The notes under the pieces were generated by a model. The model searched no databases, was not told the DNA's origin, and worked only from the letters and a program-made list of their open reading frames with translations. DNA of 64,000 nt from Epiperipatus broadwayi (Eukaryota > Onychophora > Udeonychophora > Euonychophora > Peripatidae), in NCBI GenBank assembly GCA_028023455.1, contig JAQFVV010000112.1, positions 2,604,001 through 2,668,000 on the forward strand. The letters are read 5' to 3'. Of the stretch, positions 36,584-46,800 are shown piece after piece. Numbering within the stretch: position 1 is the first letter of the stretch; each line of letters starts with the position of its first letter. The position numbers and the translations under genes were made by a program.

Positions 36584-36985
36584 CTTCAGTCACCAATCGC
36601 TGCCTTGGTTAGTGACTTTACAGCCTCCTGAAATAAGCGCCATGATTTATTTTGGTCATAATTGTATATATCTATTGGAAAAATATTTATCATTTACATA
36701 AACATTCATTCTGCCTTATTGGGCAACTGAGAAGAAAGACCATGGTGTTTCTTGATCTTAAACTGAGAGGCAAAAAGCCAATAAACTCATCACACTGGCT
36801 AATGCATGTTGGTGAGCAGCCCATCCATGTTCGTATATTATATGAATAATCACATAGTAATAACAGCTGGAACAACAAGAACTTATGGAGTGAACATTAG
36901 GAATTTGCCCTGCTCAGTTCCTTTAAGACCAAGAGGAATCAAATGGTCTCCTCCTTTCAGTTAATAGCAAAATCCTTTCTGCAGC

Positions 36986-37380
36986 CAAGGTGAGTTTATT
37001 ATACCATAAATAAAATATATACATATAGGTAGATAAGTGAACTAAACATTAATTTTTAAGGAGAAGATCTCTAATGTAAATCTTTAGCAGTGAATAATAC
37101 TCCCCTATATGCATTAGTTTAAATAATTATAAATCTGCATTTAATTAAACAGAACTTTTGCATGCTATACTTTACTACATCTGCTGCTGCATTTTAGTGT
37201 GAATTTTCCATATATTATTAATTTGCATAAAAATATTTTAAATTTAGTCCACGCTAATTTCTTGTAAATTTTCTACAGTGAATAATAGAATAATTATATG
37301 TGTTATGTGGTAATTATTTTCTGTAATAAAATTTTATTTACATTAACAATCATATATATATATATATTGTACCAATACTG
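36986..37380. other. AT-rich spacer, nothing recognised
   Basis: Lies between the LINE leader and the long dispersed repeat; only simple AT-rich sequence. Confidence 0.4.
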
Positions 37381-37747
37381 AAATTGGCACATGATGATTT
37401 TGCCTAAAAAAAATTATTAAAATAATAAATAAGTTATAAAAATCTAAAAGATTTCTTTAAGTAAACAAAATCAGTTTGCTGTCAAAAGTAAAATTAAAAG
37501 TGTAAGAGTTTATTATAGTTTGTTTTCGAAAAGATATGAATCAAATAGTTTTCCATCTTTAGTTTTGAAATAAAAAGCTACAATTAATTAATCAGAAGGG
37601 GAGAGGGGTGTTTCATTAGAAAAGATAAACTAAAGATTTTATAAAAAGGAAGTAAAGAGTTTTCTTATTAGTATTGGTAAAATATAAATAATTTAAAGTT
37701 TAAAAAATACAAATCTCTTTTCATTCGAATTAAAGAAAAATAATCTT

Positions 37748-38325
37748 AAAACTAGTAATATATGTGTGTATATATGTGCGATTGTCAATAATAGAATAAA
37801 TGTATGCGTAATAAATGTTATAAATAAATGAAAGTTACAGAAGATTATCATTAAAAAACATGGCAATGGCTATTAATTAAAATATAACACTACAGGATTA
37901 AAAAGCTTGTCTCCAAAGGATTAGATATTAATTAAAATATAAAACAATACATTTTGCATGGCTATTACTAATTAAGCAATCTTCCAAAACACATCAAAGG
38001 ATTCTCACTGGAATTTCGACAACAGATTTTTCCGTTAAAACTAGTAATATATGTGTCTATATATGTGTGATTGTCAATAATAGAATAAATGTATGCGTAA
38101 TAAATGTTGTTATAAATAAATGAAAGTTAAAGAAGATTATCATTAAAAAACACAGCAATGGCTATTAATTAAAATATAACACTACAGGATTAAAAAGCTT
38201 GTCTCCAAAGGATTAGATATTAATTAAAATATAAAACAATACATTTTGCATGGCTATTACTAATTAAGCAATCTTCCAAAACACGTCAAAGGATTATCAC
38301 TGGAATTTCGACAACAGATTTTGCC
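37748..38325 (+). repeat. 289-bp tandem duplication
   Basis: ctagtaatatatgtgt recurs at 37752 and 38041. Copies 37748-38036 and 38037-38325 are nearly identical, ending in caacagattttnccg. Confidence 0.93.
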
Positions 38326-38473
38326 GGAGGATATTACAAGGACAACACGTCGCAGGTATAAATAGTAAAATTTTATCGGATAATCAGTTCAGTTCACAAA
38401 TTAATTGAGCGAGTTCAGTTCACAAATCAATTCAATCAGTTAAGTTAATTGTATCTAGAAACAAAAAATGCAG

Positions 38474-39361
38474 TGTTGAGCAACTTTTGGGAACACGCGT
38501 TTCTCCACAGCCTAAAGTCCGATGAAAACAGCAAGATCTGCCCATGAAATAATGTCAGCATAACAACTTGGCCGTCAATATCTAATTGTCTCCAATAGTA
38601 ATAATCATGAAAAATAAGGAAACTCATCAAGGAAACGTCCTGGCCGGCTGGAAGTATGCGTAATGGAAGAAGAAACAAAGTTCTAAATCTACGTTCAAAA
38701 TCCTAGGTAAAACATTTGCTTATTTTCGTTTATACTATAATAGCATTGCATTGCATTAATTCATAAAGCCTCCAGAGATAAGTAATTTGAACTTTATAAG
38801 CATGCATAAAATGAACTATTGATGTGTGTGTTTGTGAATGTGAGATAATTTATCGATGTCTAATATGAACTTTATAAGCATGCATAAAATGAACTATTGA
38901 TGTGCGTGTTTGTGAATGTTGAGCAACTTTTGGGAACACGCGTTTCTCCACAGCCTAAAGTCCGATGAAAACAGCAAGATCTGCCCATGAAATAATGTCA
39001 GCATAACAACTTGGCCGTCAATATCTAATTGTCTCCAATAGTAATAATCGTGAAAAATAAGGAAACTCATCAAGGAAGCGTCCTGGCCGGCTGGAAGTAT
39101 GCGTAATGGAAGAAGAAACAAAGTTCTAAATCTACGTTCAAAATCCTAGGTAAAACATTTGCTTATTTTCGTTTATACTGTAATAGCATTGCATTGCATT
39201 AATTCATAAAGCCTCCAGAGACAAGTAATTTGAACTTTATAAGCATGCATAAAATGAACTATTGATGTGCGTGTTTGTGAATGTGAGATAATTTATCGAT
39301 GTCTAATATGAACTTTATAAGCATGCATAAAATGAACTATTGATGTGCGTGTTTGTGAATG
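38474..39361 (+). repeat. 444-bp tandem duplication with nested ~78-bp repeats
   Basis: gttgagcaacttttgggaac occurs at 38474 and 38918. Within each copy, a shorter unit gaactttataagcatgcat followed by aaaatgaactattgatg is itself repeated, giving four occurrences overall between 38790 and 39360. Confidence 0.93.
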
Positions 39362-39929
39362 TGAGATAATTTATCGATGTCTAATATTATTTATGCTTTT
39401 CATAAGATATATATTATAATGTGTTAATTTAAAATGTGCGTGTGTTATATTAGTTAAAAAATTATAAAGATGTTTAAATGTAGTAAATTGATGTTAGTTA
39501 ATAAATTGTCTTTAAAATTAAACTCTATTTGTCGGTCAATTCTTTTTATCAATCTCTTTTATAAATTCCTTTTACAATTCTTTTATCAAGTCTTTTAACC
39601 ACTAATTATGTATAATCTGTTAGTGACTACAAACAACTGAGCTAGTCGTGGATGCGTAGGCGTTGAGTTAGTGGCCACTGTCCAAAGTGCGTTATTTATT
39701 CATCCTTGAATAAATAGCTGGCGCCCGTGTCTACACGAAACAAAAAGTACTTTGAACTTGGTGTTGAACTCAACAGTCGAGAAGAAGTTATGTCCTGGAA
39801 ATGTAACGCTAATTATATACTTTATAGCTATCGTTTGGGCATACATACTCTCCGAGTATGTTCTTCTCTGCCTAAGAGGCCGGTGTTTCGAGGACACATA
39901 TTCAAACCCGGTACAATATATATATATAT

Positions 39930-40030
39930 ATTGCTAAAAAGAGGTTGCCTTGACAACAGTTTGAAATTCTTGATTGTTATCTATAGTGGGATTGTCTAAG
40001 TAGTTGACTGGTTTCTAATGATTATATGTA
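39930..40030 (+). repeat. Dispersed repeat shared with 20448-20525
   Basis: aaaagaggttgccttgacaa and gtagttgactggtttctaat are the reverse complement of the 20.45 kb copy. Confidence 0.65.
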
Positions 40031-40139
40031 TATGTATACTAACAAAAAACCCACAATTATTTCACTATAAACCTGTTTTAATATTTCAACCAGCAGTCTG
40101 ATTTATATATATTGTAATGAAGTAAATGAGGGTATACTC

Positions 40140-40340
40140 TTCTTTTAATGCCCCACAGAGTTGGGCACTATTTGTAGCAGAATAAATCTGGTGGTCATGC
40201 TGTATCCTGAGTCATAGCCTAATTAATGATTACAATTTGTAACAAAATAAAAATAATAAACTAAGAAACAACAATACTAATTTAATAAGGCCTATGAATT
40301 TTAGTGTCATTTGTAACAAAATGAAAATAATAAATTAAAC
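40140..40340 (+). repeat. Diverged short tandem units related to 25 kb repeat
   Basis: atttgtaacaaaataaaaat (about 40226) and atttgtaacaaaatgaaaat (about 40309) are about 83 bp apart. An earlier, weaker unit (tttgtagcagaataaa) is near 40169. The preceding gccccacagagttgggcac resembles gccccatgaagtgggcaa at 25024. Confidence 0.55.
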
Positions 40341-40404
40341 TAAAATGAATATCCATCAATGAATAACAATCTAATGCTCAAGTTAATGATAATAAACTTT
40401 CTTA

Positions 40405-40850
40405 GCAAAACTCTCCATACAGTATTGCCACCTGTGCTAAACAGAGTAATCAATGGATGCCAGAAGGCTTGTGCATAAAATCCCTATCTAATGCCTACTC
40501 ATCCAATATCCCCAGACTAGTTTCTGGCTTGTGGCCTTCGTCAGTGAGGAGCTTTTGGATCTGAGAGGCTGCATCTAGATCTTAGGATCTAATGCAACCC
40601 TCTAGCAAACACCTTTTATCTCTACTTAACTACAAAACTATGAGAATGAAATTGAAAAGACAAAAAATATTTTCAATCTAAGCTCAATAGCTTATATAGT
40701 CATATGGGTCTGAACTCAGTTCAGCACCCATACATTTTGGTGTCTTTGGCTCTTTTACAACCATAGCCACCACTATCCCATTAGGCAGGATTGGTGTTAA
40801 ACCATTAAGCATCACATGATCACATTTCCTATGCTAGCACATGTGATGCT
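40405..40850 (-). mobile_element. Short non-autonomous repeat with hammerhead-like core, copy 2 (full length)
   Basis: Flanked by a perfect 15-bp target duplication taataaactttctta (40390-40404 and 40851-40865). 446 bp, minus-strand orientation relative to copy 1. The minus strand carries gagccaaag, gagttcagaccc, the hammerhead-like core (40544-40515) and the terminal ggagagttttgc. Its other end holds a small inverted repeat: agcatcacatg ... catgtgatgct (40809-40850). No open frame. Perfect flanking repeats suggest this is the youngest copy. Confidence 0.88.
40515..40544 (-). ncRNA. Hammerhead-ribozyme-like core in short repeat, copy 2
   Basis: Minus strand: CTGACGA, A, GGC-cacaa-GCC, A, GAAAC, ta, GTC. 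It differs from copy 1 only at the variable N of CTGANGA, i.e. the change falls at the one position free to vary in the catalytic core. Confidence 0.62.
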
Positions 40851-41155
40851 TAATAAACTTTCTTATAACTTCATAAATTCCAATAGCATTTAGAATGGAT
40901 AGAAAACAAATAGAACATTACTTTAAACTAATATAAATATTATTTGCAGTAAGCCAAAGATAAAGCTGTAAAATATTCAATTTATATTTAAGAAATTGAG
41001 TTATAGTGCTGCAAAAATAAATAGATGAAGAAATATTTAATTAAACTAGGTTTTAAAAATAAAAGCTTTTGAAAAGAGGATGTATTATATTAATTTATTG
41101 TGTAGATCTTAAAGCTTAGATTATACGGAAATTCCTAAGATAAATGGAGAATTAG

Positions 41156-41388
41156 TGTTAGGTAGTAGGTTATGAGATGTCATAAAAATTTGGCTGTGCA
41201 ATGAACATTATATAGTCATGAACTTGAGTAATGGCGTCAACACGTTTTTGGTTGGACTTACTAATAAAGTCTGCTGTAACGAAGGTACGTACAGCCACAT
41301 ATCAAATATAATAAATGTATTATATAAATAAATGTTAAGTGTAAACAAACTGATTAGTATTTGTATTTAAATGGATGTGGACATGACA
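41156..41388 (+). repeat. 5' LTR of the Gypsy element
   Basis: 233 bp, TG...CA ends. Contains aataaa signals. Ends at 41388, five bases before the putative primer-binding site. Confidence 0.95.
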
Positions 41389-41549
41389 CATTATTGGCGA
41401 CGAGGACAGGATATTAAATGAATGCGCAAACAAGATTAACACTATAAATATATATATATAAGAAAACTAGCATACATAAACTTGCAATTCTTCTCACTTA
41501 AAAAAAAAAACCGCAAACGTTCAGATAAATTTTAGAATTGTCCACTTAT

Positions 41550-42340
41550 ATGGCTACTATTGGCTCTCTCATGTCATTTGACATCGACTCGCCACACCTG
41601 TGGGATACATGTGCGTCGCAAGTGAATTTTTTTTGCGAAGCTAATAACAAATTCGGACGACAGGAAGTGTGCAATTCTCCTTGCTGCGTGTGGTCTAAAA
41701 AACATTAAGTATTCTGCGCTCTCTTATATCTCCAGAATTGCCCCAGGAAAAATACCAAGACATCATTAAAATCCTAAAACGGTATTTTAACCCACAGCCA
41801 TCCATCATATACCAGCGCTTCCAATTTCATCGCCGTTGGCAACAAGTGGGAGAAAATGTGAGCATATTCTTGGCAGACCTCCGACATCTGATAGAGGGTT
41901 GTGAATTCGGACTTTCACTTACAAAGCGTCTTCGGGACCAATTTATCTGTGGACTTCGCGATAAGGCAACCCAACGCAAACTATTAACGGAAGAAAACTT
42001 AACCTTGGAAATGGCTGTTCAGCATAGGTTAGCCCCGGAGGCAGCATCAATATAGGTCCGTGAAATTCGTGCCACAAGTTTATCCACAACAACTGTAGAC
42101 CTTATTCAATGGAACAGACCAACAGTTCACCGTAATAATCCTCTGCGGTCACTAACACCCTCTCAAACACCGGCATTCAAAAGAAACAATGAAACGCCTT
42201 GGTCAGGAACCAATCCTTGCGATAGATGTGGTGGTCAGCACAACCGAGCAGAATGTCCTTTTAAAAGAACCAAATGCCATTTCTGTCAGAGAATGGGACA
42301 CCTACAGCTGTTTGCCGAGCAAACCAACGAAATACCCTGA
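41550..42340 (+). pseudogene. Gypsy gag (matrix/capsid and zinc knuckles)
   Basis: Likely start at ATG 41550 (MATIGSLMSFDIDSPHLWD), frame break near 41700, then a capsid-like frame 41738-42055 (FLADLRHLIEGCEFG, LRDQFICGLRDKATQRKLL), an in-frame TAG at 42053, and two zinc knuckles at about 42218-42300: CDRCGGQHNRAEC and CHFCQRMGHLQ. The knuckles are in the same frame as the capsid; pol is in the -1 frame, compatible with an original frameshift arrangement. Role by family: RNA packaging and particle formation. Confidence 0.88.
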
Positions 42341-43470
42341 GGACACTTAACCAGTGCATGACAGTGACAGAATTTGAAGATGAAGTTGTAGATCACATCC
42401 ACGAAGTGCACCACAATGGCTCGACATGTAAAGCTATTCCACATATATACATATATGGCAGAGAATGCAAAATGGAGGTTGGCTCAGGGTCACAATATTC
42501 CATAATATCATATGATACATTCACGGAAGTATGTAAGGAACTGATACCTAAATTACAACCAGTCGATATCATACTGAGAGACTTTCAACATCATGCAATA
42601 GCATTTAAAGGACAATGCGTAGTACCTATACAATATGGGAAGGACACATGCCACTTATGATTGTTGGTAGCAGAGAGCCCATGCACTAGTCTATTTGACT
42701 GTGAATGGTTCAGACCTCTGGGCATTACACTATCAGGAGTTCATAGTATTACTGAACCATCCATCCAAGATGTCATTAGCAAGTATCCACAAGTATTTGA
42801 CCCATCAATAGGAACTTATAAGGGGCCAGCCATTTCACTGCCAGTGGATCCAACTTATCCTCCGATTAGAATGAGAGCCTGGCCATTACCTCTTGCCAAG
42901 GAAAATAAGGTAGATCTTGCATTACAGATACTGCTCCGGGAAGGAATCATTGAGCCAGAGAACAACCCAATATGGACAACACCAGTGGTACCAATCCTCA
43001 AGCCTACAGGAGAAGTGAGATTATGTGGTGACTACAAGGTGACTGTCAACAAGGCCCTCCAGAATCACCCATACCCGATACCTGCAGTCCACCGCCTTTT
43101 GGCATCTCTTCCACCTAGCTCTATTTTTGCAAAAATAGATTTGGCCGAGGCTTATCTTCAACTCTCAGTGGATGAGGCATCAGCAAATATACAAGTCATC
43201 ATCACTCATCAAGGAGCTTTTCATGTGAAATGCTTACAATATGGAATCTGGGTGGCACCTGGGATATTTTAATGTGTCATAGACAACTTGCTGGGAGACA
43301 TCCCTGGAGTTTATCCATTCTTCGACAATATCTTAATCTGTGCCACGTCGAAGAGTGACTTATGTGCAAAATTACACACAGTGTTGGAAAGACTGTCATG
43401 CAGTGAATTGAGGGCAAACAAGGAAAAATGTGTCTTCAGAGTAAACACTGTGGATTTTTCTGGGATATAA
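42274..43470 (+). pseudogene. Gypsy protease and reverse transcriptase, with catalytic substitutions
   Basis: One frame interrupted by TGA (42658), TAA (43270) and a break near 43455. The protease motif reads MEVGSGSQYSII, where the family expects D at the G before SGS, so the catalytic aspartate is lost. RT follows: WTTPVVPILKPTGEVRLCGD, motif A FAKIDLAEAYLQL, and the YXDD box reads FFDNILI, replacing the second aspartate with N and the tyrosine with F. Enzymatically dead. Confidence 0.9.
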
Positions 43471-43501
43471 AATTGATAATATCCATCCATCACCAAGAAA
43501 A

Positions 43502-44113
43502 ATGGATGCAATTATAAATGCCCAATCCCCAAGGAACAAAAGAGAACTAAAAGCATTTCTAGGACTCTTAAACTTCTACAATAATTTCCTTCCAGGCCGA
43601 GCAACCATAGCCAAACCCCTACATCGCTTACTACAAACAAGCATCACATGGACCTGGACAATGAATCACGAAAAGACATTTAAAAAACTTAAGGAGGCAT
43701 TGACCTCTAATAGTGTATTGGTGCCATTCGATCCTAACCAGGAGGTCCAGCTTATGTGTGACGCTTCACCATACAGAATGGGGGCAATACTAAGTACACA
43801 ACTGCCCAATGGATCAACTGCTCCAGTTGCTTTTGCCTCACACACCTTATCTAAAGCTGAAAGGAACTACGCGCAAATAGACAGGGAAGCTTTGGCGATA
43901 ATATTCAGAGTTAAACGTTTCCATCATTTCCTCTTTGAAATCAAATTCAAAATAAATACAGATCATCCACCACTGCTAGGCATATTTACTTCAGATAAGC
44001 CAACACCCATAATATTATCACCCAGAATGCAAAGATGGGCACACACACTAAATCTTACTCTTTTAAGCTGGAATACAAACCAGGAAGGAAGATTGCAAAA
44101 GTGGATGCATTGA
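43502..44113 (+). pseudogene. Gypsy RT connection and RNase H
   Basis: KRELKAFLGLLNFYNNFLPG (RT thumb/connection), then RNase H blocks VQLMCDASPYRMGAIL, AERNYAQIDREALAI and INTDHPPLLG, giving the D, E and D catalytic positions. They appear intact, but a frameshift near 44090 disconnects RNase H from integrase. Confidence 0.9.
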
Positions 44114-44156
44114 GCAGATGCCCACTTCCGTCAACCGAAGATGAAGGTTTCCCCCT

Positions 44157-44850
44157 GTGACGGCAGAACAAGTGGCACAAGTGACACACAGAGACTTTTT
44201 GTTAGCAACTGTAAAAAACTACATTCTCACTACTTGGCCAAACAAAGCCACAGACATGAAACTACAACCTTTTTTTAATAGATGTAAAGAACTCTCTACA
44301 CACAAGAATTGTCTGCTGCGGGGGTCTTGTGTCATCATACCTTCATCACTACAAAAATTCATCCTAAATGAATTTCACATGAGTCACTTGGGCATCGTAA
44401 GAACTAAGGCATTGGCAAGGTCATATGTATGGTGGCCGTGATGGATCGAGACATAGAACATCCGATGGGAAAATGCATGCATTGCCAAGTCATAAGGCAT
44501 GCAGTCCCAGGCTCCGACACACCACTGGGAGGCACCATCACACCATGGTCTTGATTGCACTTGGATTTTGCAGGACCCATCAATGGACAGATGCTCCTCA
44601 TTGTTGTGGATGCATACTCAAAGAGCGTAGAAGTGCGGAGAATCCAAACGACTTGTGGCACTGCGAGAATTATTTTCCACCAACGGAATACCAGAATGTG
44701 TGGTATCCGAAAATGGACCACGATTCACATCATCAGAATTCTCGACATTCCTCGTCAGTAATGGAGTCCGATACGTACGTGTTGCACCCTAACACCCAGC
44801 AAGTAATGGTCTTGCGGAGAGGGCTGTACAGTCAGTAAAAGAGAGCCTGA
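44157..44850 (+). pseudogene. Gypsy integrase
   Basis: The HHCC zinc-binding part reads FHMSHLGIVRTKALARSYVW then, in another frame, KCMHCQV (44340-44500). The catalytic core begins LHLDFAGPINGQ (44553) with the DAYSK box. The second DDE aspartate, expected in a DNG context, reads SENGPRF (44706-44726), i.e. D to E. The glutamate block NGLAERAVQS is present in a further frame (about 44807-44836). At least three frame breaks. Confidence 0.88.
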
Positions 44851-45392
44851 GATGTGACACACGTGGTAATTGAAACCAGTGTCTAGCTCGATACTTATTA
44901 ACTCAACACGGCACACCATCTACGGCCACAGGATTAAGCCCAGCTGGAATGCTTTTCAACAGTTGTCTGCGTACATGCTTGGATTTCATACATCCGGATA
45001 GATCCCCAAGAGCCACACCAAATACACAGACAATACATGAATTTCAACCAGATGATGCAGTTTTTGCATGAGCCATGGATTTCTGCCACAGTAGAACAGC
45101 GAACAGGCCCCTTGTCATATGAAGTTCGGACAGACTCGTGGGTGCAACACAAGCACATAGATCAATTATGAGCAAGAGTGACTGACACTGACCAATCCAG
45201 CTCAACTCCGGCAGAGGAACTGATTGATGCTTCAAAAACATTACCTTTAGTGGCAACAGAAACCACAGACAACACCAATTCAGCACCTCTCTGCCAACCA
45301 TCTCCAAAAACATACGAGGAGCACCCTTCACGTCAACGTTGACGTCCAGCATATTTCGAGGACTATGAAGTCTCTTTCTAAGGGGGAAGGGG

Positions 45393-45625
45393 TGTTAGGT
45401 ATTGGGTTAAGAGATGTCACAAAAGTTTTGCTGCGCGATGAACATTATATAGTTATGAACTTGAGTAATGGCGTCAACACATTTTTGGTTGGACTTACTA
45501 ATAAAACCCACTGTAACGAAGGGACGTACAGCCACATATCAAATATAATAAATGTATTGTATAAATAAATGTTAAGTGTAAACAAACTGATTAGTATTTG
45601 TCTTTAAGTGGGTGTGGACATTACA
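45393..45625 (+). repeat. 3' LTR of the Gypsy element
   Basis: 233 bp, same length and ends as the 5' LTR, followed by ATTAG. Preceded by aagggggaagggg. Confidence 0.95.
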
Positions 45626-45630
45626 ATTAG

Positions 45631-46255
45631 TATATGTAATTAAAAGGCTAAGAGAAATTTCATTGTATAATAACAATCTCAAAATCTAGTAATATGTAAA
45701 TTATTTAAGCAGAACCGATTAAAGTGAAAATCACATTACTCCAGAAAAGATAAGAAAAACAAAAGAAGAGGGGGGGATATAAAAAGCTAAAGAAAAAGGA
45801 CAGGGTGCTCTTTTGGGGTTGCTGATTCCATGAGTTGTAGTGCAGTGTAGATCATCATCAGTGGACTTCATTACCAGGATCTCAATTCCTGTAGGTAACC
45901 AAGCCAATTAGGTATAGTACTAGTAGCAGACCATCTCAGTCTTATTATTTTGAAATGCCTCAAGAGCCTCGTCAAGGATTTTGTTTAAGACTACAGACTA
46001 TGCAATAGATAAAGTACATCATTGTTTATCCTAACTGTAGGAAAATTTTTCACTATTCGTTATTTAACTAATGCTCATGCAAGTGCGGACTATATGCATA
46101 TGAAAGTTTTGAATATTAATTGCTCTGGTAAAGTGTTTTTATGTGATTGCACTTGTAAATAATGCTTCAGAAAATATTGCAAGAGATACCAGATAAAAAC
46201 AAGATTAAAAAAAAAATGATAAAAATGACTATAATAATGTTAAATGTCTTTTCTA
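45631..46255. other. Spacer, nothing recognised
   Basis: Contains a slightly GC-richer patch (45770-46000) with no long frame and no recognised repeat. Confidence 0.4.
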
Positions 46256-46800
46256 GGTTAAAGATTGAAAACTATGAATTACAAATGCATTGGTTAGGTT
46301 ATTTATGCAGATGGAAGCATAATGGATGAAATTAATCATAGAAATGTACTTGAATGGAGTGTTTTTTGATAGAAATAACTTGTTATTAAAAGAAAATATT
46401 TGAAGATGTTAATAAATGGGTATTGCCATTTCTTATATATGGATCTGAAAATTGGACACTTAACAGAAGAGCAATAGACTTCAGACTATTCACTATAGTA
46501 TGGTAAAGTATATGTTGGAAGTAATATAGAGGGGAAACATGCAAAATATGTGGGTTGGGGAATAGACAGATATCACTGAAACAATTAGAACTGAATTGGA
46601 GATGGACTAGCATACTGCTAAAAGATAGTAGATGGATAATTGATGTTTTAAATTTGATTCCAAGAAATTATAAAAACCTTAGAAAGATATCACATGCAAA
46701 ATAAGAATGTTTGCTGGTACGATGTGGAGAAAAAAGGTTATGGATAGGAAAAACTGATTAAATTTGGAGACTTTCATCTTGGAGTAAATCGATAATAATA
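46256..46800 (+). mobile_element. RTE LINE 3' fragment
   Basis: Plus-strand translation across frame breaks: VLPFLIYGSENWTLNRRAID, then LELNWRWTSILLKDSRWIID, then LNLIPRNYKNLRK. This aligns to the C-terminal region of the LINE at 33455-33860 (LTYGSETWTLNRRAI; WSWAGHIARRDDNRW; LNRIPRNCKRPRK). Highly decayed, no 5' part. Confidence 0.78.

Larger units (their letters stand above)
33430..36985 (-). mobile_element. RTE-type LINE, nearly full length (copy B)
   Basis: Minus-strand order: leader (36985-36650, shared with 840-1095), endonuclease (36583-35775), linker and RT (35482-33987), C-terminal region (33860-33455) with LTYGSETWTLNRRAI and WAGHIARRDDNRW. The endonuclease-RT-'GSETWT...AGH.AR' arrangement is typical of RTE-clade endonuclease-reverse transcriptases. 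Many stops and frameshifts, plus two internal tandem duplications (255 bp and 115 bp), make it inactive. I see no clear target duplication. Role by family: target-primed retrotransposition, also a likely helper for SINEs. Confidence 0.92.
37381..39925 (+). repeat. Long dispersed repeat, copy 4, enlarged by tandem duplications
   Basis: Homologous in blocks to 27950-29830, but about 650 bp longer because of a 289-bp and a 444-bp tandem duplication. Carries a TATA-like tataaata (about 38358), atcagttcagttcacaaa repeats, a leader and a donor-like cctaggtaaaac (38702 and again about 39146), a ctagtcgtggat block (39643) and tggcgcccgtgtctacac (39719), which resembles a primer-binding region. The minus-strand frames at 38445-38678 and 38894-39121 are mirror images caused by the duplication, not genes. 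Confidence 0.6.
41156..45625 (+). mobile_element. Ty3/Gypsy LTR retrotransposon, structurally complete
   Basis: 4470 bp, bounded by two 233-bp LTRs starting TGTTAG and ending GACA/TTACA, and flanked by the 5-bp target duplication ATTAG (41151-41155 and 45626-45630). A primer-binding-site-like ttggcgacgaggac follows the 5' LTR (41393-41406). A polypurine tract precedes the 3' LTR (45380-45392). Gene order gag, protease, RT, RNase H, integrase places it in Gypsy. All reading frames are interrupted and several catalytic residues are changed. By eye the LTRs differ at about 20 of 233 positions, so insertion is not recent. Confidence 0.97.

Noticed and set aside
37600-37625. ggggagagggg followed by tgttt read as a polypurine tract and LTR start
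   Set aside because: Similarity between the two long-repeat copies continues upstream of the G run, so it is not an element boundary.
38445-39121. Two similar 75-77 codon minus-strand frames as a gene pair
   Set aside because: They are two copies of the same 444-bp non-coding duplication read on the opposite strand; no domain and no splice or start signal.
44404-45352. Minus-strand frames across the integrase (44404-44721, 44934-45352)
   Set aside because: Antisense to Gypsy integrase and its 3' region; no independent evidence.
45840-45875. CTGATGA on the minus strand as another hammerhead
   Set aside because: No hairpin followed by GAAA lies downstream on that strand; a chance heptamer in an ATC-rich segment. 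The same applies to CTGATGA near 10400 (minus).
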